A stretch of 64,000 bases of DNA from a virus, in the IMG/VR virus record IMGVR_UViG_3300023179_000025, positions 62,001 to 126,000 of that record; one strand, 5' to 3'. The notes beneath the pieces were generated by a model, which ran no database searches, was not told the DNA's origin, and was given only the letters and a program-made list of their open reading frames with translations. Both the position numbers and the translations under genes were made by a program. Below, piece after piece: positions 46,904-55,335 of the stretch. Within the stretch, counting starts at the first letter, position 1, and every line of letters begins with the position of its first letter.

Positions 46904-47293
46904 ATGGCACAATTTACAAGAGTCAATGGTGACTTTAAACCAGTAATGAACTATGACCAACCTGCGTATACAAACACAGGCGTTAATGCAGTAACATCAG
47001 GTGAAACAGTTCAACCACAAGGTCCAAAGCTACAATTTGGTACAGTAACATTTACAGGTGCAGCAACACCAAGTGGCACTGATATTTTAACTGCTATAAA
47101 CACAATTCAGCAATTAGCTACTATTTATATGTATGAATTCACAGAAGTTGGTGATAACACAGATACATTAGCAGTTGCAGTTTACCCAGTAAATGCATGG
47201 GACTTTACAAACGCTGGTAACTTAGATGCTGCCTTGACAACAGCATTAGGTTACGCTGTAACGACAGCAGCTACAGCAACATTTACGAACTAA
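46904..47293 (+). CDS. structural-type protein (129 aa)
   Basis: A beta-rich, Thr/Ala-rich protein (FGTVTFTGAATPSGTD, AVAVYPVNAWDF). It has its own late-type promoter, a structured leader, an AAGGAA site and an intrinsic terminator, the hallmark of a highly expressed monocistronic virion gene. Capsid decoration or a tail component is plausible; I cannot name it. Confidence 0.55.
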   Translation: MAQFTRVNGDFKPVMNYDQPAYTNTGVNAVTSGETVQPQGPKLQFGTVTFTGAATPSGTDILTAINTIQQLATIYMYEFTEVGDNTDTLAVAVYPVNAWDFTNAGNLDAALTTALGYAVTTAATATFTN

Positions 47294-47314
47294 TTAAAGG
47301 TCGTTTAAAAAATG

Positions 47315-47343
47315 AACCCGAGATTTTATTCTCGGGTTTTTTA
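47315..47343 (+). terminator. intrinsic terminator after the 46904 gene
   Basis: AACCCGAGA (47315-47323) pairs with TCTCGGGTT (47330-47338), followed by a T run. Strong GC stem. Confidence 0.85.
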
Positions 47344-47346
47344 TTG

Positions 47347-47354
47347 CTTAAATA
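47347..47354 (+). promoter_or_regulatory. late-type promoter box
   Basis: CTTAAATA ends four bases before ATG 47359, which lacks a ribosome binding site. It lies just after the terminator T run. Confidence 0.45.
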
Positions 47355-47358
47355 CGAA

Positions 47359-47799
47359 ATGTCACATAAAATTAAATGTTATACTTTGTTTGATATTACA
47401 CAAACAGATATACGACAAAGATCACGTATACCAGAAGGAATAGATTTAGTGAAATATGTATATCAAAGAAATACTCAAAATAATTTAGATACAATATTAC
47501 AAATTATTTCACTTAGATCCCAACCAGAGTTAGTTCAAAGCCCTAAAACATTAAAAATTAATTTAAATGATTCAGATTGGTTTGGTTTTTTATATATGGA
47601 TGAACAAGTAAATGTATGGTCTTTTGAATTTGAGGTTCATCATTCAAATGTCTTTAATGATGGTTACGAAGAATTTGGATATTTATATAGGGATTGTGAT
47701 GGTATTCCAATGATTAAATGTGAAACAGAATATAATCAATTAACCAATTTTTTAGATATAAACCCTGAAACAAAAAATATACATTTTATATTATGTTAA
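47359..47799 (+). CDS. conserved hypothetical protein of T4-like phages (147 aa)
   Basis: The start MSHKIKCYTLFDITQTDIRQ looks like a conserved family of T4-like phages that I cannot name functionally. ATG 47359 is chosen because a late box ends four bases earlier; an upstream in-frame TTG would lie in that box. It overlaps the next gene by seven bases. Confidence 0.55.
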   Translation: MSHKIKCYTLFDITQTDIRQRSRIPEGIDLVKYVYQRNTQNNLDTILQIISLRSQPELVQSPKTLKINLNDSDWFGFLYMDEQVNVWSFEFEVHHSNVFNDGYEEFGYLYRDCDGIPMIKCETEYNQLTNFLDINPETKNIHFILC

Positions 47800-48278
47800 A
47801 TACACAAGACAGAATAGATTTATTTATACATAAGGAATACAAAAAAGACCTTATAAATTGTTCAATTATAAAAGAAGGTCGTAGTATTTTACTATTTAAT
47901 AGGTATAAAATTTCACCTACTAATATAGGTTACAAAGTTGATATGTTAAGATCGTCAAGTAATATTACTTTTTTTGATATAAAAAATGCACTTACCTATT
48001 GTATATTTGAAAATTATCAAAATTATTCCGAAGCTAATCATGTAGTAAATTTGGATAGAATAATTAATAATTACGAATTTAATGTTAAGCTACAACAAAA
48101 AATGATTAATAATAAAATTTCTAAAGACCAAAAAACTATTCATTTATCTAAACTTTTAGAGAATTTATCAAAGAAAAAACAGGCAAAAGAACAAATGGAT
48201 AAATTAATAAATATATCAAGAACTTTGCTACTCAATAAATTTAATTCTAGTTTAAAAAGCAAAGATTTTGATAAATAG
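47793..48278 (+). CDS. hypothetical helical protein (161 aa)
   Basis: Lys/Asn/Ile-rich, mostly helical with a likely coiled coil in the C-terminal half (KLLENLSKKKQAKEQMDKL). No motif recognised. It is coupled to the previous gene and is followed by the scaffold-like gene. Confidence 0.5.
   Translation: MLNTQDRIDLFIHKEYKKDLINCSIIKEGRSILLFNRYKISPTNIGYKVDMLRSSSNITFFDIKNALTYCIFENYQNYSEANHVVNLDRIINNYEFNVKLQQKMINNKISKDQKTIHLSKLLENLSKKKQAKEQMDKLINISRTLLLNKFNSSLKSKDFDK
48270..48277 (+). promoter_or_regulatory. T4-late-type promoter box
   Basis: GATAAATA at the end of the preceding gene, 22 bases before ATG 48300. Confidence 0.5.
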
Positions 48279-48299
48279 TATATAAATTGGAAACAGACC

Positions 48300-49010
48300 A
48301 TGAAACTATATGATTTAGATACAAAAAAATATGCTAGTAAGGCTTTAAAAGAAAATTTTGATTTTGAATTTAATCCATCAAAATTATCAAAAAATGCCAC
48401 GCAAAGTATGCTTGCTAAAGTCAAAAAAATTATAGCTGAAACAAAACAAAATCCTGATTTTAGGAAACAACAACAAAATAAAAGTTATTTAAAATTGTTG
48501 TTTATGGAACAAGCTTTGAAAGACCACTACCGCGAATTATTAAGTAAATACAAATCACGTATTGTATTTGAAAATGAAGAAGTTGAAAAGTCTCAAGTTA
48601 TTTTAGCTGCCCAAGATATGGTTGACAGTATACAAAAGATGCTTGAAGATGTTGGACAAATGCAAGTTAAAGAATTACCTGCATTAGTTTCAAGTATTGA
48701 AAGTGAAATGGATGCACAAAAAGCACAGACCTTTAATGATAGTGTAAGCCAACAATTAACAACATTAAGTGAAGCGTTAAAGGCTAGCTATGATGGTGTT
48801 AAAGGTTCGTTAAATGCATTGACTGGCATGGGCGGTGATGCAATGGCTGCGTTTGATACAGGCGCAGATGCAGCAGCAGACCTAGGTGCAGAAGCAGGAG
48901 CTGAGATGGGAACAGACATGGCATCAGGCGTAGACGCTATGGCACCTGTGACACCCGAGGAAGAACCTGAGCAAATGCCTGTGGCAGGAGCCGGTAGACC
49001 TAAGAGATAA
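48300..49010 (+). CDS. prohead core/scaffold-like protein (236 aa)
   Basis: A helical protein with KALKENFDFEFNPSKLS and VFENEEVEKSQVILAAQDM, a pattern I associate with a conserved T4-like phage head-region protein. The C-terminal tail is rich in Ala, Gly, Glu and Asp and ends basic (GAGRPKR). Size and acidic tail fit a scaffold or core component. No enzyme motif. Confidence 0.5.
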   Translation: MKLYDLDTKKYASKALKENFDFEFNPSKLSKNATQSMLAKVKKIIAETKQNPDFRKQQQNKSYLKLLFMEQALKDHYRELLSKYKSRIVFENEEVEKSQVILAAQDMVDSIQKMLEDVGQMQVKELPALVSSIESEMDAQKAQTFNDSVSQQLTTLSEALKASYDGVKGSLNALTGMGGDAMAAFDTGADAAADLGAEAGAEMGTDMASGVDAMAPVTPEEEPEQMPVAGAGRPKR

Positions 49011-49012
49011 TT

Positions 49013-49330
49013 ATGCTCTTATGGGAATTTGAAGATGCGTTGGTTACTAAAATTGTAACAGTTAGTGACCAACTCAAATCTGATTTAGAAAGTGGTAAAA
49101 TTCAGGGTAATTGGACATTGGATCAATTATTGAATTATTTTCAAGATTATGATATTATCTTAGATCCTGATGATTTATATAATATGATACAAAAAGAACC
49201 ACTTAAAAAAGTAATTGCTAATATTCAAGGTGATGAAGTTGTTTGGAAAGGTACTGAAACTCCTGAGACACCAACAGATCAAAATCAAAAGGTTGTAAAA
49301 CAAATGGCTCAACGGGCAACAGACATATGA
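49013..49330 (+). CDS. hypothetical protein (105 aa)
   Basis: Acidic helical protein (VTVSDQLKSDLESGKI, LNYFQDYDIILDPDDLYNMI). It lies two bases after the scaffold-like gene and overlaps the IscA-like gene by four bases. Conserved position beside iscA-like genes in T4-like phages suggests a real gene. Function unknown. Confidence 0.55.
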   Translation: MLLWEFEDALVTKIVTVSDQLKSDLESGKIQGNWTLDQLLNYFQDYDIILDPDDLYNMIQKEPLKKVIANIQGDEVVWKGTETPETPTDQNQKVVKQMAQRATDI

Positions 49331-49647
49331 TAAGTTTAACTGAAAGAGCAGTAGATTCTATTAGACACAAAATTGAAAAAAGAGGTAAAGGTAAAGGAAT
49401 TAGAATTAGTGTAAAAACCACTGGTTGTTCTGGCTTAGCATATGTATTAGAATTTGTAGATAATCCATATATTGATGACCAAATAGTAGATTGCAATGGT
49501 TGTTTAGTTTATGTGGATCAAAAAAGCTGTCCATATTTGCAGGGTATGACAATTGATTATGTTAAAAAAGGATTAAATGAAGGATTTGAATTTATCAACC
49601 CAAACGAAAAAAATCGCTGCGGATGTGGCGAAAGTTTTAATGTATAA
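49327..49647 (+). CDS. IscA/HesB-type iron-sulfur cluster carrier
   Basis: The three conserved Cys are present: Cys34 in TTGCSG and Cys98/Cys100 in the C-terminal CGCGESF. It has 106 residues, the standard length. A-type carriers deliver Fe-S clusters to target enzymes. HesB-like genes are known in T4-like cyanophages. The overlapping nuclease gene downstream could be a client if it holds a cluster, but no Cys set is evident in it. Confidence 0.88.
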   Translation: MISLTERAVDSIRHKIEKRGKGKGIRISVKTTGCSGLAYVLEFVDNPYIDDQIVDCNGCLVYVDQKSCPYLQGMTIDYVKKGLNEGFEFINPNEKNRCGCGESFNV

Positions 49648-50326
49648 CCCACATAAGTTTCAATATACAAAAATAAATAAAATAGATACTATAAATGGTA
49701 GACGTTATGCGACTCCAGATGGACACAAGTTGCCTAGTGTTACAACTATTTTAGATGCTACAAAACCAGAAGAAGCCAAGAAAGCATTACAAGAATGGCG
49801 AAAACGCATAGGTCCTGAAAAAGCACAACAAATTACTACAGAAGCAGCAGGTCGTGGTACTAGAATGCATAAGTGGCTTGAGAATTATGTTAAGACTGGA
49901 GAGGCAGGGGAACCTGGTAGTAATCCATATAGTCAACAAAGTCATAAAATGGCAAAGACTATTATCAATGAAGGGTTAAGTAAATGTAATGAATTTTGGG
50001 GTACAGAAATCTCATTATATTTTCCTAAAATTTATGCAGGCACAACTGATTTGGTCGGGATACATAATGGCAGTGAAGCTATTATGGATCACAAACAATC
50101 AAACAAAATTAAAAAACGTGAATGGATAGAAGATTATTTTTTACAACTTGTAGCATATGCATTAGCTCACAATGAAATTTATAATACAAAAATTAACAAG
50201 GGAGTAATTTTTATGTGTACTTCTGACAATGTTTACCAAGAATTTATTATAGAAAATAAAGAATTTAAAGAATATGAACAAAAATGGTACACAAGGTTAG
50301 AGGAGTACTATACCAAGTTCATTTAA
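49640..50326 (+). CDS. PD-(D/E)XK nuclease (MGME1/RecB-like)
   Basis: Family pattern: LPSVTTIL near the start, a GTRMHKWLENY helix, GTTDLVGIHNGSEAIMDHKQ containing the active-site Asp and DxK-type motif, and YFLQLVAYALAHNE (QxxxY motif). This matches MGME1-like single-strand exonucleases of phages. ATG 49640 is chosen; the earlier ATG 49577 has a ribosome binding site but would overlap iscA by 71 bases and add residues absent from the family core. Confidence 0.8.
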   Translation: MYNPHKFQYTKINKIDTINGRRYATPDGHKLPSVTTILDATKPEEAKKALQEWRKRIGPEKAQQITTEAAGRGTRMHKWLENYVKTGEAGEPGSNPYSQQSHKMAKTIINEGLSKCNEFWGTEISLYFPKIYAGTTDLVGIHNGSEAIMDHKQSNKIKKREWIEDYFLQLVAYALAHNEIYNTKINKGVIFMCTSDNVYQEFIIENKEFKEYEQKWYTRLEEYYTKFI

Positions 50327-50331
50327 TAATA

Positions 50332-50339
50332 GATAAATA
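50332..50339 (+). promoter_or_regulatory. T4-late-type promoter box
   Basis: GATAAATA, 28 bases before the giant fibre gene. Confidence 0.45.
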
Positions 50340-50354
50340 GTTATATTAAATTTA

Positions 50355-50362
50355 ATTAAATA
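50355..50362 (+). promoter_or_regulatory. second late-type box next to the fibre start
   Basis: ATTAAATA ends five bases before ATG 50368, which has no ribosome binding site. With the box at 50332 it gives two possible late starts. Confidence 0.4.
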
Positions 50363-50367
50363 CATCT

Positions 50368-53300
50368 ATGGCTATTATTCAAATTTCCAAAATTCAACAA
50401 CGTACAGGTAATCTTATCGATTTACCTCAGTTAGATGAAGCTGAGTTCGGTTGGGCAAGTGATGAAAAAAAGTTATTTATAGGAAAAACCACTCCCAATG
50501 AAAACATTGAAATACTGACTTCGTATTCTACTGTAAATTTTGATGCTATTGCAGGAAGTTATGGAAATTTAAATATAAACCCGAACACTGTTGGTAATGG
50601 ACAAATTTTAACCTTTAATGGTGTAAATTGGGTAAATAGAGGTGGAAATGCAGGGGGAATAATAAATTTAGGTGATGTAGCTAATTTAAAAATATTAGGT
50701 GGCGGTATAGGCTACATCTTAGAAACTGACGGAACAGGAAATCTTTCATGGACTCCTAAAGGAACATTGATTGCTTTTATTGAAAATGCAACTCCAAGTA
50801 AAGTTCCTTTAAATCAAACTGTAGCCACAACTTCTTATGCATCAAATGGTAATATATTAATAGCCAATACATCAGGTTATTTGCAAGATACACCTATTGT
50901 GTTTACTGGAACAGGATTTGGTAACATTTCTACAAATACATTGTATTACGTAAATTCAGTAAGTTCTGGGGATAGTACAATAAAAATTACAGATGTATTA
51001 GGCGGAAGTGCAATAAGTTTAACTGACGCCAATGGTAATCTAGGCTTAAACATTGTAGGCACCATTGTCACTACAGTAGCAAATAATTTTTTTACTCAAG
51101 GTACGGAAATAACTGTAACCGATGCTGCTGGAATGGTACAGCTTAATGGAAATACATTTTTTATAGATGTAATTACAGCTAACACGTTTGCACTTTATAC
51201 TAACCCAGCACTTACGGATCCTGTTTATTCTAATAATTATAATAGTTATGCATACACAAGTGTTACTGCAACTGACTCAGCAACTAGCACTATTACAGTA
51301 GGAAATTCTTCTGAATTTACCTTGAATGCGCCTGTTATGTTTAAAGGAGATTTGGGAAATAGTGACCTGATTGATGGAGAAACTTATTATGTTAACAATA
51401 TTGTTTCAGGAACAGAAATTAAAGTAAGTAGTTTTTTATTTCCAAATGGCATTGCAGGTAATACGTTCCCTGTAGATACAGATTTAACAATTTTTAATAG
51501 TATTGTATTTCAACAAGGTGGTAGAATAATTTCCTCGATAGGTGGTTCAACTAGTACACAAGCATCTGGATCAAATACTACAATACAATTTAATAATAAT
51601 AATATTTTAGACGGTGACCCTGATTTTACTTTTGATTTTGGTACTACACCAAAACTGGTTACATTAAATGGTAATGCAAATGTCGGTAATCTTGTCGCAA
51701 ACGGTATAGTAAGTGGAACGCAATTAATTTCAAACATTCCAACTTTATCAGGACCTCCGTTAATAGTGACCTCTACTCTAAGAGTAAGTAATTTAAACGT
51801 AAACTATGCTAATGTAAGTGATTTCAGTAATGTAGTGTCTGAAACAACAGGAAATACATACTTAATACTTGCAAATAATAGTACAAGTGGTAATTACCAA
51901 TTAAGATCAAATTCTAATTTAAGTTTTAATGTAAGTACAGGTAACTTAATTGCCTCAATATTAACAGCTACAGGAAATATTAATGGTAATAATTTAATAA
52001 TTTCTAATCAGTCAACAACTGGTAATTTAATCGTTACAGGTAATTTATCATCTAATAATTGGGCAGCTAATGGTATAGCCTTTAGAACGACACCTCAAAC
52101 TTACACAGATTCTAACACTCCAGGTAATGCTATATTGTCTAGTACACATATAAGTGCTTTGTCTGCAAGTAATATTGATACAGCTAATGGCAATGTCACA
52201 ATAAGTAATGCTGCAACTTTGTATATTGCAGGTGCACCTTCTAACGCTAGTACAAATCTTACCATAACAAATACATATGCCTTGATGATAAATTCTGGTA
52301 ATGTTTTGATAGCAGGAAATGCAAATATAGGAAATATTTTAACAAATGTTGCCAACATTACAACTATCAATAGTGGTTTATTACAGAACGGTAATAGTAA
52401 TGTAACTATTGCAGCCAACGGAAATATTACACTAAATGCCAATGGTGGCGCAAGAATAATAGCTACCTCTACTGGTGCGAATGTATCGGGTACATTGGCA
52501 GTTTCTGGTAACGCAAATACCGCAAATTTAGGAACAACAAACTTATTTGCTAATAATTTATCATTATCAGGTACATCAAATGGTAACATAAATGTTGCTA
52601 CCATAGCTAATTCATTAGGTTTCAGAATAATCCCATCAACATATACAGATAATTTATCTGCACCATCATCTAATGTAAATGTTGCTGCCATTCATGCTAT
52701 AGGAAGACCAACTGTAACAGCTTCAAATACAGCTATTACAGCAAATAATTTAGCAACCTTTTATATAGAAAATGCTCCTAATGCAAGTACTAATATGGCT
52801 ATAACTAGTCCATGGGCCTTATACATTGCTAACGGAAATAGTTTCTTCGGACAAGGTATAATGTTTGGAGATGGAAGTGGTATAGGGAACGTAAGAACAA
52901 TTTCATTTGGAACCAGTAATGTAAGAGTTTATCAAAATGCAAATGTTGAGGTAAGTATAAATGGCATTTCAAATTTAGCTACATTCTTTTCTACTGGATT
53001 TAAGGTAGCAGGAACAATTGAAACTACTAATGGTAATATTCAAGCAAATGGCAACATAATTGCTAATGGAAATATTTCTGGCGGCAATGCATTTTTTACA
53101 GGTAATGCAAACGCAGCCTTAGTTGGAACAGCACAAATAACATCTCCAACAGGAAATTTAACAATCAGTGCATCAGGAAGTAATCAATCAATATTTTTAG
53201 TTCCTTCAGGTACAGGCACGGTAGACGTTGCAGGTAAAAGATTATCCCAAATTGGTTCAGTCATAAATCCAAATGACGCTACAAACAAGGAATATGTTGA

Positions 53301-55335
53301 TGCTCTTTCAGGTACAGGGTTAACAATTCATAGCCCTGCAAATGTAGCACAGACTACTAATTTAGCTGGCTCATATACTATTGGAGGCACAACACCCACA
53401 GTTACAACCATATCAGGCAATAATACAATTACATTTAATGCTACTCATGGACTATCAGTAAATGACGGAATCGTATTTACCAATACCTTTAACGGAATAG
53501 TAGGCGGAGAAGGGTATTGGGTGTCAAATATACCATCTGCTACACAAATTACAATAAAAAATGCATTTTTTGGTTCAGAAATTACAACATTAACAAATGC
53601 TACTGGATTAACTCAACCGGCTAGAGCCAATCCAGGCGTAGGTGCTACTTTAACTAATTCAGGACCTAATGCAGCTTTAGTAATAGATGGTATTACCTTA
53701 AGCGCCTCACAAAGAGTTTTACTTGTAGGGCAAACAACTGGTGGACAAAACGGTGTTTATGTTGTAACTAACCCTGGAAATGTAAGTGCAGCATGGGTTC
53801 TTACACGCTCTTCTGATATGAATAAGTATATACCAGGATCCGCATCTGGAATCGGCGCTGGAGATTATTTATTTGTTACACAAGGCTTAAATAATGCTGG
53901 TACAAGTTGGGTTTTATCGAATCCAACAGGTGAAATTATAATCGGTACTACAGCCATATCATTTAGTCAATTCAGTTCCGCAGGAGCCTATACAGCAGGA
54001 AATGGTATCACAATTACTGGCACTGTAATTACTGCTAATACAGATGGGGTTACGACTTCTATTGTTGGGGGTAATATAGTTGTTAAAACAAGTGCAAATT
54101 TGACCACACCAAATATTGGAGCAGCGTCAGGTACAAGTTTAACCGTATCAGGAAATATCACTGCTAATAATTTAAGCATAGGTAATTTAGCAAACATAGG
54201 CGGCAACATTACTACAGGTGGAAATTTATTTGCTAATTATAATATTCAGGCAAATGGAAATATTACAGCAAACAATGCTAATATTACTAACATATGTATT
54301 GCAAATATTTTCCAAGGAACATTTGCTAATGGAAATAGTTATATTTCTATTCCGACTGCCGGCGGTAGTATTGTTATGTATGTTAATGGTAATTCTAATG
54401 TAAGATTAAGTACTAATACATTAGGGGTAAATGTAAACCCAACCTTAACATTAGAAGGCGGTACTACAGCTTTGGGTTGGGGAAATGCTGGAATAGGTTT
54501 TAAAGTCTTAGCTGCTACATATACTGCAAATGGATATACTGGTAATAGTGTACAGAGCGAAAATCATATTCACGCTATTGCACAACCAACTATTGCCTCA
54601 AGCAATAGTAATGTAACTATTCAAAATTCATCAACATTTTATATTGCAGATAGACCTGCTGCAGGGACAAATATTACAATAGGCAATGCATATGCTTTGT
54701 ATGTTGCACAAGGTAATTCATATTTTGGTGGAAATTTAACTACTATAGGAAATATTACAGCAGGTAATTTTGTTGGAGCAGGTAATGGAGCACCTGCTAT
54801 TACAAGTAATAATACTTTAACTATTTCTGCTTCAAATGCACTTACAATTATTGGCAATAGCCTTGCATTAAGTAATGTAAATTCAATAAGTGCTGGGGCA
54901 AACACATCAAATTGCACATTAACTGGTAATTTTATATTGAGTGCAGGATCAAGGTTACAAGCTACTTATGCGGACTTAGCAGAATTTTATGAATCAGATT
55001 TTTTCTATGAACCTGGCACAGTGCTTGAATTTGGTGGTGACAAAGAGGTAACGATTGCGAAAAATGAAACCAACAAAGTTGCAGGAGTTGTAACCTCAAA
55101 TCCTGCATACATTATGAATGCAAATTGTTTAGGTATTGCTGTAGCAGTTGCACTACAAGGTAGAGTACCAGTTAAAGTAGAAGGAAATATCATAAAAGGA
55201 GATTTAATGGTTTCAAGTGGTAATGGATACGCTAAAGCATCATCAAGTCCTATTATAGGATCTGTATTAGGAAAAGCTCTTCAAAATTTTAAAGGAGCGA
55301 AAGGTATTATTGAAATAGCTATAGGAAGATTATAA
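50368..55335 (+). CDS. giant tail fibre protein (1655 aa)
   Basis: The N terminus (MAIIQISKIQQRTG, LPQLDEAEFGWASDE, KKLFIGKTT) is a common attachment domain of phage tail fibres. The central part is a long Asn/Gly/Thr/Ser-rich beta region with NGNITANGNI-type repeats and three copies of an about 85-residue module (near 52072-52328, 52614-52860 and 54490-54740). The C-terminal domain YADLAEFYESDFFYEPGTV is a conserved tip domain of fibres. It would bind host surface glycans. Its stop overlaps the next gene by one base. Confidence 0.8.
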   Translation: MAIIQISKIQQRTGNLIDLPQLDEAEFGWASDEKKLFIGKTTPNENIEILTSYSTVNFDAIAGSYGNLNINPNTVGNGQILTFNGVNWVNRGGNAGGIINLGDVANLKILGGGIGYILETDGTGNLSWTPKGTLIAFIENATPSKVPLNQTVATTSYASNGNILIANTSGYLQDTPIVFTGTGFGNISTNTLYYVNSVSSGDSTIKITDVLGGSAISLTDANGNLGLNIVGTIVTTVANNFFTQGTEITVTDAAGMVQLNGNTFFIDVITANTFALYTNPALTDPVYSNNYNSYAYTSVTATDSATSTITVGNSSEFTLNAPVMFKGDLGNSDLIDGETYYVNNIVSGTEIKVSSFLFPNGIAGNTFPVDTDLTIFNSIVFQQGGRIISSIGGSTSTQASGSNTTIQFNNNNILDGDPDFTFDFGTTPKLVTLNGNANVGNLVANGIVSGTQLISNIPTLSGPPLIVTSTLRVSNLNVNYANVSDFSNVVSETTGNTYLILANNSTSGNYQLRSNSNLSFNVSTGNLIASILTATGNINGNNLIISNQSTTGNLIVTGNLSSNNWAANGIAFRTTPQTYTDSNTPGNAILSSTHISALSASNIDTANGNVTISNAATLYIAGAPSNASTNLTITNTYALMINSGNVLIAGNANIGNILTNVANITTINSGLLQNGNSNVTIAANGNITLNANGGARIIATSTGANVSGTLAVSGNANTANLGTTNLFANNLSLSGTSNGNINVATIANSLGFRIIPSTYTDNLSAPSSNVNVAAIHAIGRPTVTASNTAITANNLATFYIENAPNASTNMAITSPWALYIANGNSFFGQGIMFGDGSGIGNVRTISFGTSNVRVYQNANVEVSINGISNLATFFSTGFKVAGTIETTNGNIQANGNIIANGNISGGNAFFTGNANAALVGTAQITSPTGNLTISASGSNQSIFLVPSGTGTVDVAGKRLSQIGSVINPNDATNKEYVDALSGTGLTIHSPANVAQTTNLAGSYTIGGTTPTVTTISGNNTITFNATHGLSVNDGIVFTNTFNGIVGGEGYWVSNIPSATQITIKNAFFGSEITTLTNATGLTQPARANPGVGATLTNSGPNAALVIDGITLSASQRVLLVGQTTGGQNGVYVVTNPGNVSAAWVLTRSSDMNKYIPGSASGIGAGDYLFVTQGLNNAGTSWVLSNPTGEIIIGTTAISFSQFSSAGAYTAGNGITITGTVITANTDGVTTSIVGGNIVVKTSANLTTPNIGAASGTSLTVSGNITANNLSIGNLANIGGNITTGGNLFANYNIQANGNITANNANITNICIANIFQGTFANGNSYISIPTAGGSIVMYVNGNSNVRLSTNTLGVNVNPTLTLEGGTTALGWGNAGIGFKVLAATYTANGYTGNSVQSENHIHAIAQPTIASSNSNVTIQNSSTFYIADRPAAGTNITIGNAYALYVAQGNSYFGGNLTTIGNITAGNFVGAGNGAPAITSNNTLTISASNALTIIGNSLALSNVNSISAGANTSNCTLTGNFILSAGSRLQATYADLAEFYESDFFYEPGTVLEFGGDKEVTIAKNETNKVAGVVTSNPAYIMNANCLGIAVAVALQGRVPVKVEGNIIKGDLMVSSGNGYAKASSSPIIGSVLGKALQNFKGAKGIIEIAIGRL

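Noticed and set aside
51510-52691. Minus-strand open frames inside the giant fibre gene
   Set aside because: They are shadows of the repetitive Asn/Gly/Thr coding sequence, with hydrophobic low-complexity translations and no initiation signals.
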